NCBI RefSeq assembly: GCF_000377705.1
Contig: NZ_KB898627.1
Span: 1-64,000 of the forward strand
Direction of reading: 5' to 3'
Origin: Salsuginibacillus kocurii DSM 18087
GTDB taxonomy: Bacteria > Bacillota > Bacilli > Bacillales > Marinococcaceae
DNA: 64,000 nt
The position numbers were made by a program, and so were the translations under genes. A model generated the notes under the pieces. It was not told the DNA's origin, searched no databases, and was given only the letters and a program-made list of their open reading frames with translations. Positions 9,676 through 18,780 of the stretch are shown here, piece by piece (position 1 is the first letter of the stretch; every line of letters begins with the position of its first letter).

Positions 9676-9917
9676 TGGATACTCGTCTTTTTGCTTTTCC
9701 TTCTTACGGAAAAAAATAGTTTTCCACCGCCTCTCCTAACCGCCTATTAAATAAACCGAACTATCTCAGCAATGTATTGTTTCATCCACTTCACATTATA
9801 CATCGGCTTTGGCATTTTGAAAAACAAACCACACCAACCCCCCGTAAGCTTTTATGTTTAAACCAATTAAAAGTGGGAAATTGGCCTATAAATATGGTTC
9901 TGAAAGGAGGAAATAAA

Positions 9918-10091
9918 GTGGCTAACCGCAATATGGATCGTGAAGTTGAAGAGCGGCATATCGAAAAGAAAGAGGACGGTTCAAAGGTAGCTTCCACCTT
10001 TATAAAATATTTCACCTATATTGTTATTTTCTTCGGCTTCTTATGGTTTTTAGTGAATTATGTATTCCCTATGTTCGGCGGAGGAGCCTAA
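9918..10091 (+). CDS. Small single-pass membrane protein
   Basis: A 57-aa protein starting at GTG 9918, with an excellent AAAGGAGG site seven bases upstream. A charged N-terminal half (about residues 5-25) is followed by one transmembrane segment (about 31-50) and a glycine-rich end FGGGA. I do not recognise the family. It is isolated between divergent and convergent neighbours and ends at a strong terminator, which supports it being a real gene. Confidence 0.72.
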   Translation: MANRNMDREVEERHIEKKEDGSKVASTFIKYFTYIVIFFGFLWFLVNYVFPMFGGGA

Positions 10092-10098
10092 CTAGCGT

Positions 10099-10138
10099 GA
10101 AAAAGAAGCGGTGCCCGTAGTGGGACCGCTTCTTTTGT
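10099..10138. terminator. Terminator between the small membrane protein gene and sspE
   Basis: The arms AAAAGAAGCGGT (10101-10112) and ACCGCTTCTTTT (10125-10136) pair over 12 bp. A-runs and T-runs flank both sides, so it can act for the convergent genes on both strands. Confidence 0.9.
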
Positions 10139-10152
10139 GTAAATCGGTGTGA

Positions 10153-10350
10153 TTACTGCTGCTTATTTTGTTGTTGGTTCTGTTGTTGTTGGTTTTGCTG
10201 GTGCTGGCGAGATTGCTGGTTTTGCTGACGTACGTGCTGAGCGTCAGTTTCGCTAGCAAACTCAGTTTGATGCTGTTGGTTTTGTTGAGCTTGCTGTTGT
10301 TGCTTTTGTTGTTGCTTTTGTTGTTGCTGTTGGTTTTTTTGGTTTGCCAT
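10153..10350 (-). CDS. sspE: Gamma-type small acid-soluble spore protein
   Basis: A 65-aa spore-core amino acid reserve protein, degraded by the GPR protease at germination. The likely GPR site TEFASETDA is present once, near residues 33-41. Glutamine makes up 35 of 65 residues. B. subtilis SspE is longer (about 84 aa) and has a repeated unit, so this is a short, single-site version. The start at 10350 has GGAGGTGAT upstream. It sits next to fabL as in B. subtilis. Expression is expected in the forespore, probably from a sigma-G promoter, which I could not place with certainty. Confidence 0.92.
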   Translation of the reverse strand: MANQKNQQQQQKQQQKQQQQAQQNQQHQTEFASETDAQHVRQQNQQSRQHQQNQQQQNQQQNKQQ

Positions 10351-10417
10351 GTTTATCACCTCCACACCCGTTAAGGTGTCCGGTGCCAACTCGATTTATC
10401 CATGTCATTTAAAATTT

Positions 10418-11209
<792 letters not shown>

Positions 11210-11405
11210 TCATTATAACGTATATTTAATAAGGAACCCAGTTGCGAGCAAAACTTTAATGTTTGGCTTTGGTCACCGTTAAAAATATGTCTATTCACAA
11301 CAGCATATCTTCAGCGTCTGGAGTTTTTGCCTGAAAAGGAAAGGGGAAGCATCCTACTATAATTAACTCAACATTCCTAATGTTAAATAAAGAGGTGTTT
11401 AATTA

Positions 11406-12557
11406 ATGATTCAGCCTTCAAATCGCCTTCATACATTATCATCAAGTGTTTTTAGCGACATGGCGTTGAAGAAAAGAGAAAAAATGGAAGCAGGTCATGA
11501 AATGATTGACCTGAGTATTGGCAGCCCTGACCTACCTCCACCTAAGTGGGTACGAGAAAAAATGGCTGAACAAGTATTGCACCCTGATGCTTATCGTTAT
11601 ACCCTAAGCGGCACGAGAGAATTTCATCAAGCGGTCAGTCATTTTTACCATTCACGATATCATACAGACATTAAAGAAGAGGAAGTACTTCAGCTCATGG
11701 GTTCTCAAGATGGTTTAGCTCATGTTGCTTTGGCCTACTTAGATCCTGGCGATTACATTATCGTTCCCGACCCTGGCTATCCGATCTATGGAGCGTTAGC
11801 AGAATTATCAGGAGCTTCGTTGTATACCGTTCCGGTTACAGAAGAGCAAGATTTTATGCCTGATCTATATACGATTCCTCGTGAAGTGTTATCTCGGGCT
11901 AAATTACTTATCTTAAATTACCCCGGCAACCCGACTGCGGCTCTTGCCAGCAAAGCTTACTTGGAAGAAGCTGTTCAATTTGCCTTGAAGCATAATCTGT
12001 TACTGCTCCATGATTTTGCTTATTCGGAATTAGTATTCGACGGCCATGAACCTCTGAGCATTTTTTCCGTCCCTGACGCTAAAAAGACTGCGATTGAATT
12101 TAATTCCCTTTCTAAAAGTTTTAACCTTGCAGGAGCACGGATTGGATATTGTGTAGGCTTCCCTTCCTTTCTCAAACCACTAGCATCGATAAAATCTCAC
12201 ATCGACTACGGGGTATTTCAACCCATCCAACATGCTGCAACACATGCCCTACTACATGGAGGTGACTTTTTGGAAAGCCATTGTAAAACTTATGAAAACA
12301 GGAGAAATACTTTTGTACAAACCTTACACAAGTTCGGATGGAATGTCCGTTATCCCGATGGAGCAATGTTCGTGTGGGCGAAAGTACCTGAACGTTACGA
12401 CTCAATGTCATTTGCTTTGGCAGCTTTAGATGAAGGAGTAGTCGTCACACCAGGCGAAGCCTTCGGAAAAGAAGGTGAAGCTTACGTTCGTATTGCTCTT
12501 GTCCAGGAAGAAGAACAACTAATAAAGGCCGCCACCAGGTTAAAAGCGCTTATCTGA
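11406..12557 (+). CDS. Class I/II PLP-dependent aminotransferase
   Basis: A 383-aa fold-type I aminotransferase. The motifs are IDLSIGSPDLPPP near the N-terminus, NYPGNPTA near residue 180, DFAYSEL with the PLP-contacting aspartate and tyrosine, SLSKSFNLAGARIGY with the catalytic lysine, and VRIAL near the C-terminus. It resembles the LL-diaminopimelate or alanine aminotransferase-like group; the substrate is not determinable here. AGAGGTG precedes the ATG. The quinone reductase gene starts 17 bases downstream, so the two form an operon. Confidence 0.88.
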   Translation: MIQPSNRLHTLSSSVFSDMALKKREKMEAGHEMIDLSIGSPDLPPPKWVREKMAEQVLHPDAYRYTLSGTREFHQAVSHFYHSRYHTDIKEEEVLQLMGSQDGLAHVALAYLDPGDYIIVPDPGYPIYGALAELSGASLYTVPVTEEQDFMPDLYTIPREVLSRAKLLILNYPGNPTAALASKAYLEEAVQFALKHNLLLLHDFAYSELVFDGHEPLSIFSVPDAKKTAIEFNSLSKSFNLAGARIGYCVGFPSFLKPLASIKSHIDYGVFQPIQHAATHALLHGGDFLESHCKTYENRRNTFVQTLHKFGWNVRYPDGAMFVWAKVPERYDSMSFALAALDEGVVVTPGEAFGKEGEAYVRIALVQEEEQLIKAATRLKALI

Positions 12558-12574
12558 ACAAAGGAGGAATTAAA

Positions 12575-13543
12575 ATGAAAACAGTTTTATATTATGAGCA
12601 CGGAGGACCTGAAGTTTTAACTCTCGGTGACACAGACCGCCCTGCCATTAAAGATGATGAAGTTCTTGTTGAAGTAAAAGCGAGTGGCATTAATCCCGTT
12701 GATACTTATTTCCGTTCAGGAAAACGGCCAGTTAAAGAATTCCCTGCCATCCCTCATTTTGATGTGGCTGGTATTATTAGAGAAACTGGCCAGAACGTGC
12801 ATGAATTTCAAGTAGGGGACCGAGTATGGGGAACAAATATTGCGGGTACAGCACGAGAATTCGTTAACGCTTCTTCTGGAAGTTTGTTCCCGCTACCTAA
12901 TACGTTCAGCTTTGAAGAAGGCGCTACGTTGGGGATCCCTGCTATAACAGCTCACCTTTCGTTATTTAATCGGGCAAAATTAGAACCTGGGGAAACTGTT
13001 TTAATCTATGGTGGAGCTGGGGCCGTTGGTCATGCTGCCATTCAATTGGCGTCTCAACACGGAGCCACCGTTATCGCAACAGCAAGTTCGGCTGAAAAAG
13101 AAGAGATTTGCTTGCAAGCAGGCGCTGAGCATGTCATTCGTCTCGACCAGGAAAGCAATCCTGAACAGGCCGTATTATCAAGTACGAATCAAGAAGGCGT
13201 AGATGTCATTCTTGATATGTCTTTTAGCGAAAATGTTGAACAAAACTTAACGATCGGGGCCTTAGGTGTCCGCATTGTGACAATTGGCTCGCCTAAAAAT
13301 AATCAACCTCAAATTCCCTGGGGGCTTTTAAATCAAAAGCACGGCTCCTTGTTAGGTGTGCTTGTCTTCACAGCTCCTGAAACGGCTCTTCATAAAGCAG
13401 GCATGGAAATAACCCAAGCCATCCAAAACGGTACCTTTAAAGCTCATGTGGGCGGTGTGTATGAACCAGGGCAGGCAAAGCAAGCACACAAGGACCTCGA
13501 AAACAAAAAATATGCTGGCAGTCTCGTATTAAAATTTACTTAA
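12575..13543 (+). CDS. Zinc-independent NADPH:quinone reductase (MDR family)
   Basis: A 322-aa medium-chain dehydrogenase/reductase without the zinc ligands of alcohol dehydrogenases. It shows the family signature ASGINPVDTYFRSG, the nucleotide-binding motif YGGAGAVGHAAIQLA near residue 147 and HFDVAGII. Such enzymes reduce quinones or unsaturated carbonyls with NADPH. It is coupled to the aminotransferase by a 17-base gap containing AAAGGAGG. Confidence 0.9.
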   Translation: MKTVLYYEHGGPEVLTLGDTDRPAIKDDEVLVEVKASGINPVDTYFRSGKRPVKEFPAIPHFDVAGIIRETGQNVHEFQVGDRVWGTNIAGTAREFVNASSGSLFPLPNTFSFEEGATLGIPAITAHLSLFNRAKLEPGETVLIYGGAGAVGHAAIQLASQHGATVIATASSAEKEEICLQAGAEHVIRLDQESNPEQAVLSSTNQEGVDVILDMSFSENVEQNLTIGALGVRIVTIGSPKNNQPQIPWGLLNQKHGSLLGVLVFTAPETALHKAGMEITQAIQNGTFKAHVGGVYEPGQAKQAHKDLENKKYAGSLVLKFT

Positions 13544-13616
13544 GTAAGCATAAAGTGTAAGCCTTCTTGAAAGCGGGTATTGAGAAATAGTCGAGTTATT
13601 CAAAAGGAGGTTCTAC

Positions 13617-13943
13617 ATGAGACGCGAGAAATATTTTGTAACGGTAGATATGCCCTTACTAGGCATTTCCGACGTTAAAACAGAAGACAACAGCATTCAA
13701 TATGAGATTGAAGCAACTCATGAAGAAAAAGAAGAAATCAAAGATTTATTAGATGCCTTACAAGAACAGGATATCGAATTTCAACAAATCTTTGGGCACC
13801 CCTTTGATGAGCCTGCTTCAGATGAAGAGAAATCAGACGCTCAATTTAGAGTGGAAAAGCTTTATCAGCGAATATATGATCTAGGAACTGATGAAACAAA
13901 GCATACACTTAAAGAAATGGGAGGAAATCTCCGCACGGAATAA
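13617..13943 (+). CDS. Small unknown protein, paralogue of the gene at 14279
   Basis: A 108-aa soluble acidic protein. It starts RREKYFVTVDM, contains IQYEIEATHEEKEEIKDLLDAL and ends RIYDLGTDETKHTLKEMG. Each block has a counterpart in the product at 14279 (KKRYYVHLN, IQYAVDATPEEADKLRELLE, AIYDLGTPETKEAVKSM), so they are ancient tandem duplicates. The pattern is a beta strand, a helix with a conserved ATxEE start and a C-terminal helix after YDLGT-ETK. No known family is recognised. AAAGGAGG precedes the start. Confidence 0.82.
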   Translation: MRREKYFVTVDMPLLGISDVKTEDNSIQYEIEATHEEKEEIKDLLDALQEQDIEFQQIFGHPFDEPASDEEKSDAQFRVEKLYQRIYDLGTDETKHTLKEMGGNLRTE

Positions 13944-14141
13944 TTCTTTAGTTAAATGTTCTGGAAAAGGTAATATTGATATTCCTGTTAGAGATTTCCC
14001 TTTCCTCGGATGAACCGAAGTCTTTTTCAGGTGCGTGGTTCAGAGAAGAGTCACCCCCTTTTAACAACTTCATTACACAAAACCTCATAAAATCACTACG
14101 TATTACTGTACCAACACTTTTGATAAGGTTGTTGAATGGCA

Positions 14142-14185
14142 AATTAAGCCCTGCTCCATAAAATTTCGCGGAGCAGGGCTTAATT
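14142..14185. terminator. Terminator between the two paralogous small genes
   Basis: A 16-bp perfect inverted repeat (AATTAAGCCCTGCTCC, 14142-14157 with 14170-14185) with a 12-base loop. It separates the first small gene from the second, so they are separate transcription units. No long T-run follows on the plus strand. Confidence 0.8.
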
Positions 14186-14278
14186 ATATGGTTTTTTTCT
14201 TTTACATGCGGCTTTACCTTCGGATGAAATTCATGGCTTTAAGCCATACTACAAAGACAATCCAGGAGGAGGGATAGC

Positions 14279-14611
14279 ATGCACAAAAAGCGATATTATG
14301 TTCATCTCAATCCGACAACAATGGAAGACTTGACCGAAACCGAAGTTAATGACCCAGACATTATTCAATATGCCGTAGATGCCACTCCAGAAGAAGCTGA
14401 TAAATTGCGTGAACTACTGGAGAAAACACAACGGCACGACTTGGAATTAACCAATTTAATGACCTTCCGCCACTTTGATGAACGAATAGAAGAAAACGAC
14501 CGCTATGAATACAAAGACTCCTTTGAGCACGTCTTACACGCCATTTACGATCTGGGCACTCCGGAAACAAAAGAGGCGGTCAAAAGCATGCACTGGTTTC
14601 CTGATGAATAA
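14279..14611 (+). CDS. Small unknown protein, paralogue of the gene at 13617
   Basis: A 110-aa acidic protein, related along its whole length to the product at 13617 (see the shared KYYV/KYFV start, IQY-DAT-EE, and YDLGTPETK end). It has a longer central acidic loop containing FRHFDERIEENDRYEYKDSF. Function and family are unknown. GGAGGAGGG precedes the ATG. It is convergent with the gamma-glutamyltransferase gene, with only eight bases between the stops and no separate terminator. Confidence 0.82.
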   Translation: MHKKRYYVHLNPTTMEDLTETEVNDPDIIQYAVDATPEEADKLRELLEKTQRHDLELTNLMTFRHFDERIEENDRYEYKDSFEHVLHAIYDLGTPETKEAVKSMHWFPDE

Positions 14612-14619
14612 CCTTGCTC

Positions 14620-16233
14620 TTACCAGGCCGCTATACTTCCATCTGTTCGCCCTTCTGTGCCAGCAGCATATACGCCAGTCTCAGGGTTGCGCCAAATAAT
14701 CTGACCGCGTCCAAAGCTGCCGGAATGAGGGGCGATTTCAATTTGGTGCCCTCGTTCCAGTAAACGCGCAGCTGTATGTGAAGGGTTGGTATGCTCAAGC
14801 TGTACTTTTTTATCTTTCAGCCACTGCCAACGCGGGGCGTCAAGCGCTGCCTGCGGATTTAATTTAAAGTCAATCGTGTTCATAACTACTTGGACATGGC
14901 CCTGAGGCTGCATAAAGCCCCCCATGACACCAAATGGACCTACAGGCTCCGACCCTTTTGTCATAAAACCTGGAATAATGGTATGAAACGTACGTTTGCC
15001 CGGGGCTAATGCATTATCATGGTCTTTATCCAATGAAAAATTATTTCCTCTATTCTGCAGGCCAATACCGGTGCCTGGCACCACAACCCCTGAGCCAAAT
15101 CCCATATAGTTACTTTGGATAAACGATACCATCATTCCTTCGTTATCTGCAGCAGCCAGGTACACTGTGCCGCCCTGAGGGGGTTCTCCAGGCGCAGGAG
15201 TAAGAGCTTCTTCTCCGATCAACTGGCTGCGTTCTTTGGCATATGATTCCGAAAGCAGCCCTTCCACAGGCACACTCATAGCACTTGCCTCTGTAATATA
15301 TTCCAGGCCGTCTGCAAATGCAAGTTTAATTGCTTCAATTTGACGATGAAGGGTTAGCTCATCGTCGCGGTTTGAAAAATCAAACTGTTTCAGCATGTTC
15401 AATGCTTCCAAGGCAATGGTACCTTGGCCATTCGGCGGAATCTCCCATATTTCATAGCCCCGGTAATTAACACTAACTGGATCGACCCACTCCGGTTCAA
15501 ATTTTTCCAAATCTTCCTTGCGGATAAAACCATTGTGCTCCTTAGAAAATGCATCGATTTTATCAGCCAATTCACCTTTATAAAATGCTCTTGCTTTTGT
15601 TTCTGCAATTTGGCGGAGTGTCTCGGCATGCCCTGGAGACTTCCAAATATCTCCTGCCTCAGGAGCTTTGCCTTCCGGTGCAAACGTATCAAACCAGGCT
15701 TTAAATTCCGCACTTGTCAATTCCTTATTGAAACGATCGTATGCTGCTTTCCAAAAGCGGGCCAATACTGGAGACAAAGGATAACCTTCTTCTGCGTAAT
15801 GAATAGCCGGCGCTAACACATCAGTTAATGGCAGCTTCCCAAAACGCTCAGAAAGAGCAGCCCAGGCAGACGGCGCTCCCGGCACAGTTACCGGCTCAAG
15901 GCCAAAGGTCGGCATTTTTTCGTAGCCGCGTTCTTTCATCGCTTCAATCGAAATGGAGTCAGGAGAAGGCCCACTTGCGTTAAGGCCATGAAGTTTGTCT
16001 TCCGCCCATACGAGCGCGAACGCATCACCGCCGATTCCATTTGAAGTCGGTTCAACGACGGTTAAGCAGGCCGCTGTCGCAATCGCTGCATCAACAGCGT
16101 TTCCTCCCTGCTTTAAAATATCTCTTCCGGCTTGTGCAGCTAGCGGCTGAGAGGTTGCTACGACCCCATGTTTTGCATAGGTCGTCGTTCGTTGAGACGG
16201 GTAAGGATAATGGTTCGGATGATAAGTAAGCAT
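14620..16233 (-). CDS. ywrD: Gamma-glutamyltransferase family protein (YwrD-like)
   Basis: A 537-aa N-terminal nucleophile hydrolase. The pro-enzyme region contains GGNAVDAAIATAACLTVVEP and GIGGDAF. The predicted autocleavage threonine is in QGGTVYLAAADNEG (about residue 357), followed by GFGSGVVVPGTGIGLQNRG. No signal peptide is visible, so it is probably cytoplasmic like YwrD rather than secreted like Ggt. It would act on gamma-glutamyl compounds such as glutathione analogues; the actual substrate is unknown. The start at 16233 has GAGGAGG upstream. Confidence 0.88.
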   Translation of the reverse strand: MLTYHPNHYPYPSQRTTTYAKHGVVATSQPLAAQAGRDILKQGGNAVDAAIATAACLTVVEPTSNGIGGDAFALVWAEDKLHGLNASGPSPDSISIEAMKERGYEKMPTFGLEPVTVPGAPSAWAALSERFGKLPLTDVLAPAIHYAEEGYPLSPVLARFWKAAYDRFNKELTSAEFKAWFDTFAPEGKAPEAGDIWKSPGHAETLRQIAETKARAFYKGELADKIDAFSKEHNGFIRKEDLEKFEPEWVDPVSVNYRGYEIWEIPPNGQGTIALEALNMLKQFDFSNRDDELTLHRQIEAIKLAFADGLEYITEASAMSVPVEGLLSESYAKERSQLIGEEALTPAPGEPPQGGTVYLAAADNEGMMVSFIQSNYMGFGSGVVVPGTGIGLQNRGNNFSLDKDHDNALAPGKRTFHTIIPGFMTKGSEPVGPFGVMGGFMQPQGHVQVVMNTIDFKLNPQAALDAPRWQWLKDKKVQLEHTNPSHTAARLLERGHQIEIAPHSGSFGRGQIIWRNPETGVYAAGTEGRTDGSIAAW

Positions 16234-16261
16234 GTAATTCCTCCTCAATAATAAGTAAGTA

Positions 16262-17020
16262 CTACATATTCATTCTAGATTGGCCGCCGTCTACATTGAG
16301 ACTTGCTCCTACAACCCAGGAAGCACGATCTGAAGCTAAAAATGTAACCACATTAGCAACTTCTTCAACCGTCCCAAACCGCCCGGCCGGAATTTCTCTT
16401 TTTACAAATGCATTTATCCGATCAGGATCTTCGTCCAGCTTTTTCTTCCAGTTTCCAGTCGGATGTAAAATCGACCCTGGTGCCACCGAATTAACTCGGA
16501 CCCCGTCCGCTATTGCTTCATCTGCAAATGCTTTAGTGAAACTAATTAAAGCAGCTTTCGCACTATTGTAGGTCGCTTTTCCCCCCGATTCTCGTCCAAA
16601 GATAGATGAAATATTTATAATGCTTCCACTAGAACGACCAGCCATATCTTCATAAGCACGTTTGCTTAAATCAACAGCCGATAAGTAATTTAAATGCATT
16701 GCTTCTTCAAAGCTAGAGACATCTGTCTCACCAATAGTGCCCCCCTGGCTGCCGCCAACATTGTTAACTAACACATCAATTTGGCCAAACGTCTCAATAA
16801 AACTTTGAAATATACGCTCACGTTCTTTTTGATCAGTTAAATCTCCCATAAAACGTTCTACCTCAGGCATATGTTTTTTCGCTTCTTCCAATCCTTCCGC
16901 TGAGCGAGCTACAATTCCTACGTGTGCCCCTTCGTTTATGAAAGCTTGAGCGATCCCTGCTCCAATACCTTTAGATCCTCCAGTAACTAAGATGTACTTC
17001 CCATCAAGACCCAAATCCAC
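16262..17020 (-). CDS. SDR family oxidoreductase
   Basis: A 252-aa short-chain dehydrogenase. TGGSKGIGAGIA binds the cofactor, NNVGG follows, SSIFG carries the catalytic serine and YNSAKAALISF the Tyr-x-x-x-Lys pair. The end WVVGASLNVDGGQSRMNM is typical. The start is the GTG at 17020, with GGAGGAATAATA upstream inside the end of mutY. The longer frame to 17101 would overlap mutY. The mutY stop and this start are only two bases apart, so translation is probably coupled. The substrate is unknown. Confidence 0.9.
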   Translation of the reverse strand: MDLGLDGKYILVTGGSKGIGAGIAQAFINEGAHVGIVARSAEGLEEAKKHMPEVERFMGDLTDQKERERIFQSFIETFGQIDVLVNNVGGSQGGTIGETDVSSFEEAMHLNYLSAVDLSKRAYEDMAGRSSGSIINISSIFGRESGGKATYNSAKAALISFTKAFADEAIADGVRVNSVAPGSILHPTGNWKKKLDEDPDRINAFVKREIPAGRFGTVEEVANVVTFLASDRASWVVGASLNVDGGQSRMNM

Positions 17021-17022
17021 TA

Positions 17023-18105
17023 TTATTCCTCCAATCTCTTTAGTATTTTTTGGTGAGAAACTGGATAAGCCAGTTCTTTTGCCTCTTGGTCTGTCACCCA
17101 TTTTCCCATTTCAGTAGAAGAAAGCTTCTCATCAACCCTTCCCGTATACACCTCCATTTCCCAAATTAAATGGCTAAAGACGTGTTCCACTTCACCCAGA
17201 TAAGCTTCCACTTCAGCCTGGATGGCGTGTTGGTCATTTAGCATCTTAGCTAAGGCTTTATCAGCTTCTTCTTCTCGTTCAAGCTCTACTTGCGGAAACT
17301 CCCACAACCCCGCCAACAAACCAGAAGCTGGCCTTTTTCTCACAAACCAACGCTGCTCTTTGTCCTGCACAGCCAGAACTGCAATCCGTTTACGGGTCGG
17401 CTCCTTTTTCTTTTTCTTTACAGGCAATTCTTCCTGCACTCCGAGTTCGCGGGCCTGGCAATAAGCTTGAACAGGACAAAGCAAACAACCTGGTGATTTA
17501 GGTGTGCATATTAAAGCACCTAGTTCCATGATGGCTTGATTAAAGTCTGAAGGTGGAGCTCCCTCAATCACTTGTGCAATGACCTTTTCAAACTTTGTCT
17601 TTGTTTTTGCCTGCATAATATCATCTTCAATATGTAAGAGACGGGAAAATACTCTCATTACATTGCCATCAACTGCTGGTTCAGGTTGATCAAAAGCAAT
17701 ACTCATTACTGCTCCTGACGTATAAGGGCCTACTCCTTTTAAAGCCCTAAACTCAGCACGGTCTTTTGGCACCTCGCCCCCATAAGATTCGACCACCTCT
17801 TTAACCGCGGTCTGCAAATTGCGAACGCGTGAATAATAGCCAAGTCCCTCCCATGCTTTCAACACCTCTTCCTCATCTGCTAACGCTAAATCCTCTGGTG
17901 TAGGAAATTGCTCAATAAAATAGTTAAAATAAGGAATCACAGTATCTACGCGCGTTTGCTGCAACATAATTTCTGAGACCCAAATGTAATAAGGATTTTT
18001 TGTCTTACGCCAAGGCAATTCGCGTTGATTGTTTTGATACCAGTCAACGAGGTCGTGTTGAAAGGCTTCAATGTTTAAATGCTCCAGTTCATTCTCCGCT
18101 GTCAT
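17023..18105 (-). CDS. mutY: Adenine DNA glycosylase MutY
   Basis: A 360-aa base-excision enzyme that removes adenine mispaired with 8-oxoguanine. It shows ELPWR, the EIMLQQTRVDTV helix with the catalytic glutamate, the helix-hairpin-helix LKGVGPYTSGAV, AVDGNVMRV with the catalytic aspartate, and the iron-sulfur cysteines C-x6-C-x2-C-x5-C (CTPKSPGCLLCPVQAYC). A NUDIX-like C-terminal domain with FVRKRPASGLLAGLWEFP reads 8-oxoG. The ATG at 18105 sits six bases from AGGAGG; an ATG at 18111 overlaps the upstream stop and abuts the site. It corresponds to B. subtilis yfhQ. Confidence 0.96.
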   Translation of the reverse strand: MTAENELEHLNIEAFQHDLVDWYQNNQRELPWRKTKNPYYIWVSEIMLQQTRVDTVIPYFNYFIEQFPTPEDLALADEEEVLKAWEGLGYYSRVRNLQTAVKEVVESYGGEVPKDRAEFRALKGVGPYTSGAVMSIAFDQPEPAVDGNVMRVFSRLLHIEDDIMQAKTKTKFEKVIAQVIEGAPPSDFNQAIMELGALICTPKSPGCLLCPVQAYCQARELGVQEELPVKKKKKEPTRKRIAVLAVQDKEQRWFVRKRPASGLLAGLWEFPQVELEREEEADKALAKMLNDQHAIQAEVEAYLGEVEHVFSHLIWEMEVYTGRVDEKLSSTEMGKWVTDQEAKELAYPVSHQKILKRLEE

Positions 18106-18107
18106 TC

Positions 18108-18434
18108 TCATCCTCCTGAATCCTTACTATCTTTCTTTAGAAAAGCCCAGCAATGGACCTTTCTAAGCCCACCTTCCACCAGGTCCTCCCACTGTGAAAA
18201 AAAAGGATGGTCCAACGTGGTTCGTGCGTTTTTAATTTCCTCATACATTGCCATGGTTTCTACGCTGAACATCTCTACATATAAGCCTTCTTGGTCCATA
18301 GCTTCAAACCATTGATAATCTTCAATGCTATAAGTATTTAATTCCTGCAGAGCCTCTGACATGATTGCTTCATATACTTGCTTTTTGTTTTTTTTAATTT
18401 TATACTCCATAAAAATATGTACTCTTTGTGGCAT
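18108..18434 (-). CDS. Small unknown protein upstream of mutY, possible alpha/beta-barrel fold
   Basis: A 108-aa protein ending 3 bases before the preferred mutY start, so they are co-transcribed. The pattern of an N-terminal strand (RVHIFMEYKI), a helix (QVYEAIMSEALQEL), a strand around GLYVEMFSVE and the end KVHCWAFLKK suggests a ferredoxin-like dimeric alpha/beta barrel. This is a fold inference only; no family is recognised. GGGG lies about 11 bases upstream of the start. Confidence 0.68.
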   Translation of the reverse strand: MPQRVHIFMEYKIKKNKKQVYEAIMSEALQELNTYSIEDYQWFEAMDQEGLYVEMFSVETMAMYEEIKNARTTLDHPFFSQWEDLVEGGLRKVHCWAFLKKDSKDSGG

Positions 18435-18464
18435 TCTTTCTCGATCCCCTTTTGAAAATAATGA

Positions 18465-18642
18465 TTATCGGGTATAAATTAAATTAAGTCCACGCTCAAG
18501 CTCCATACATATTTCTTGTTTTAAGTGAAAGGCTGGATCAATTCTATTCCCCGTACATCCAACAATAAGCTTTGGTTGCCCCCACAATTCAGAAATGAAT
18601 TTAATTAATGGAGTACGGCCTCTAGGGAGAAGCTAATGGCAT
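18465..18642 (-). pseudogene. Frameshifted remnant of an unidentified gene
   Basis: On the minus strand a reading frame without a start codon (18632-18465) encodes the protein-like sequence RGRTPLIKFISELWGQPKLI followed by VGCTGNRIDPAFHLKQE and ends at a stop. A second frame offers ATG CCA TTA GCT TCT CCC just upstream and hits TAG. Skipping one T at 18624 joins the frames as MPLASP-RGRTPL. Upstream sequence has stops and no proper ribosome binding site, so this looks like a decayed gene. The family is not recognised. Confidence 0.45.
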
Positions 18643-18780
18643 GTAAGTGACAATCCAAAGAAAGAGAAACTCCACTTATCTATGACTATTTGCTGATTTC
18701 CTAGCACGCAGCAGCTAATTGAATGCGTCCCCAATTCGCTCTCATATCTACAATCAATTCTAAAAAGGAGGGAGCTATCG

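Noticed and set aside
10168-10374. A poly-leucine plus-strand frame opposite sspE
   Set aside because: It is the mirror of the CAG/CAA codons of the glutamine-rich spore protein, not a membrane peptide.
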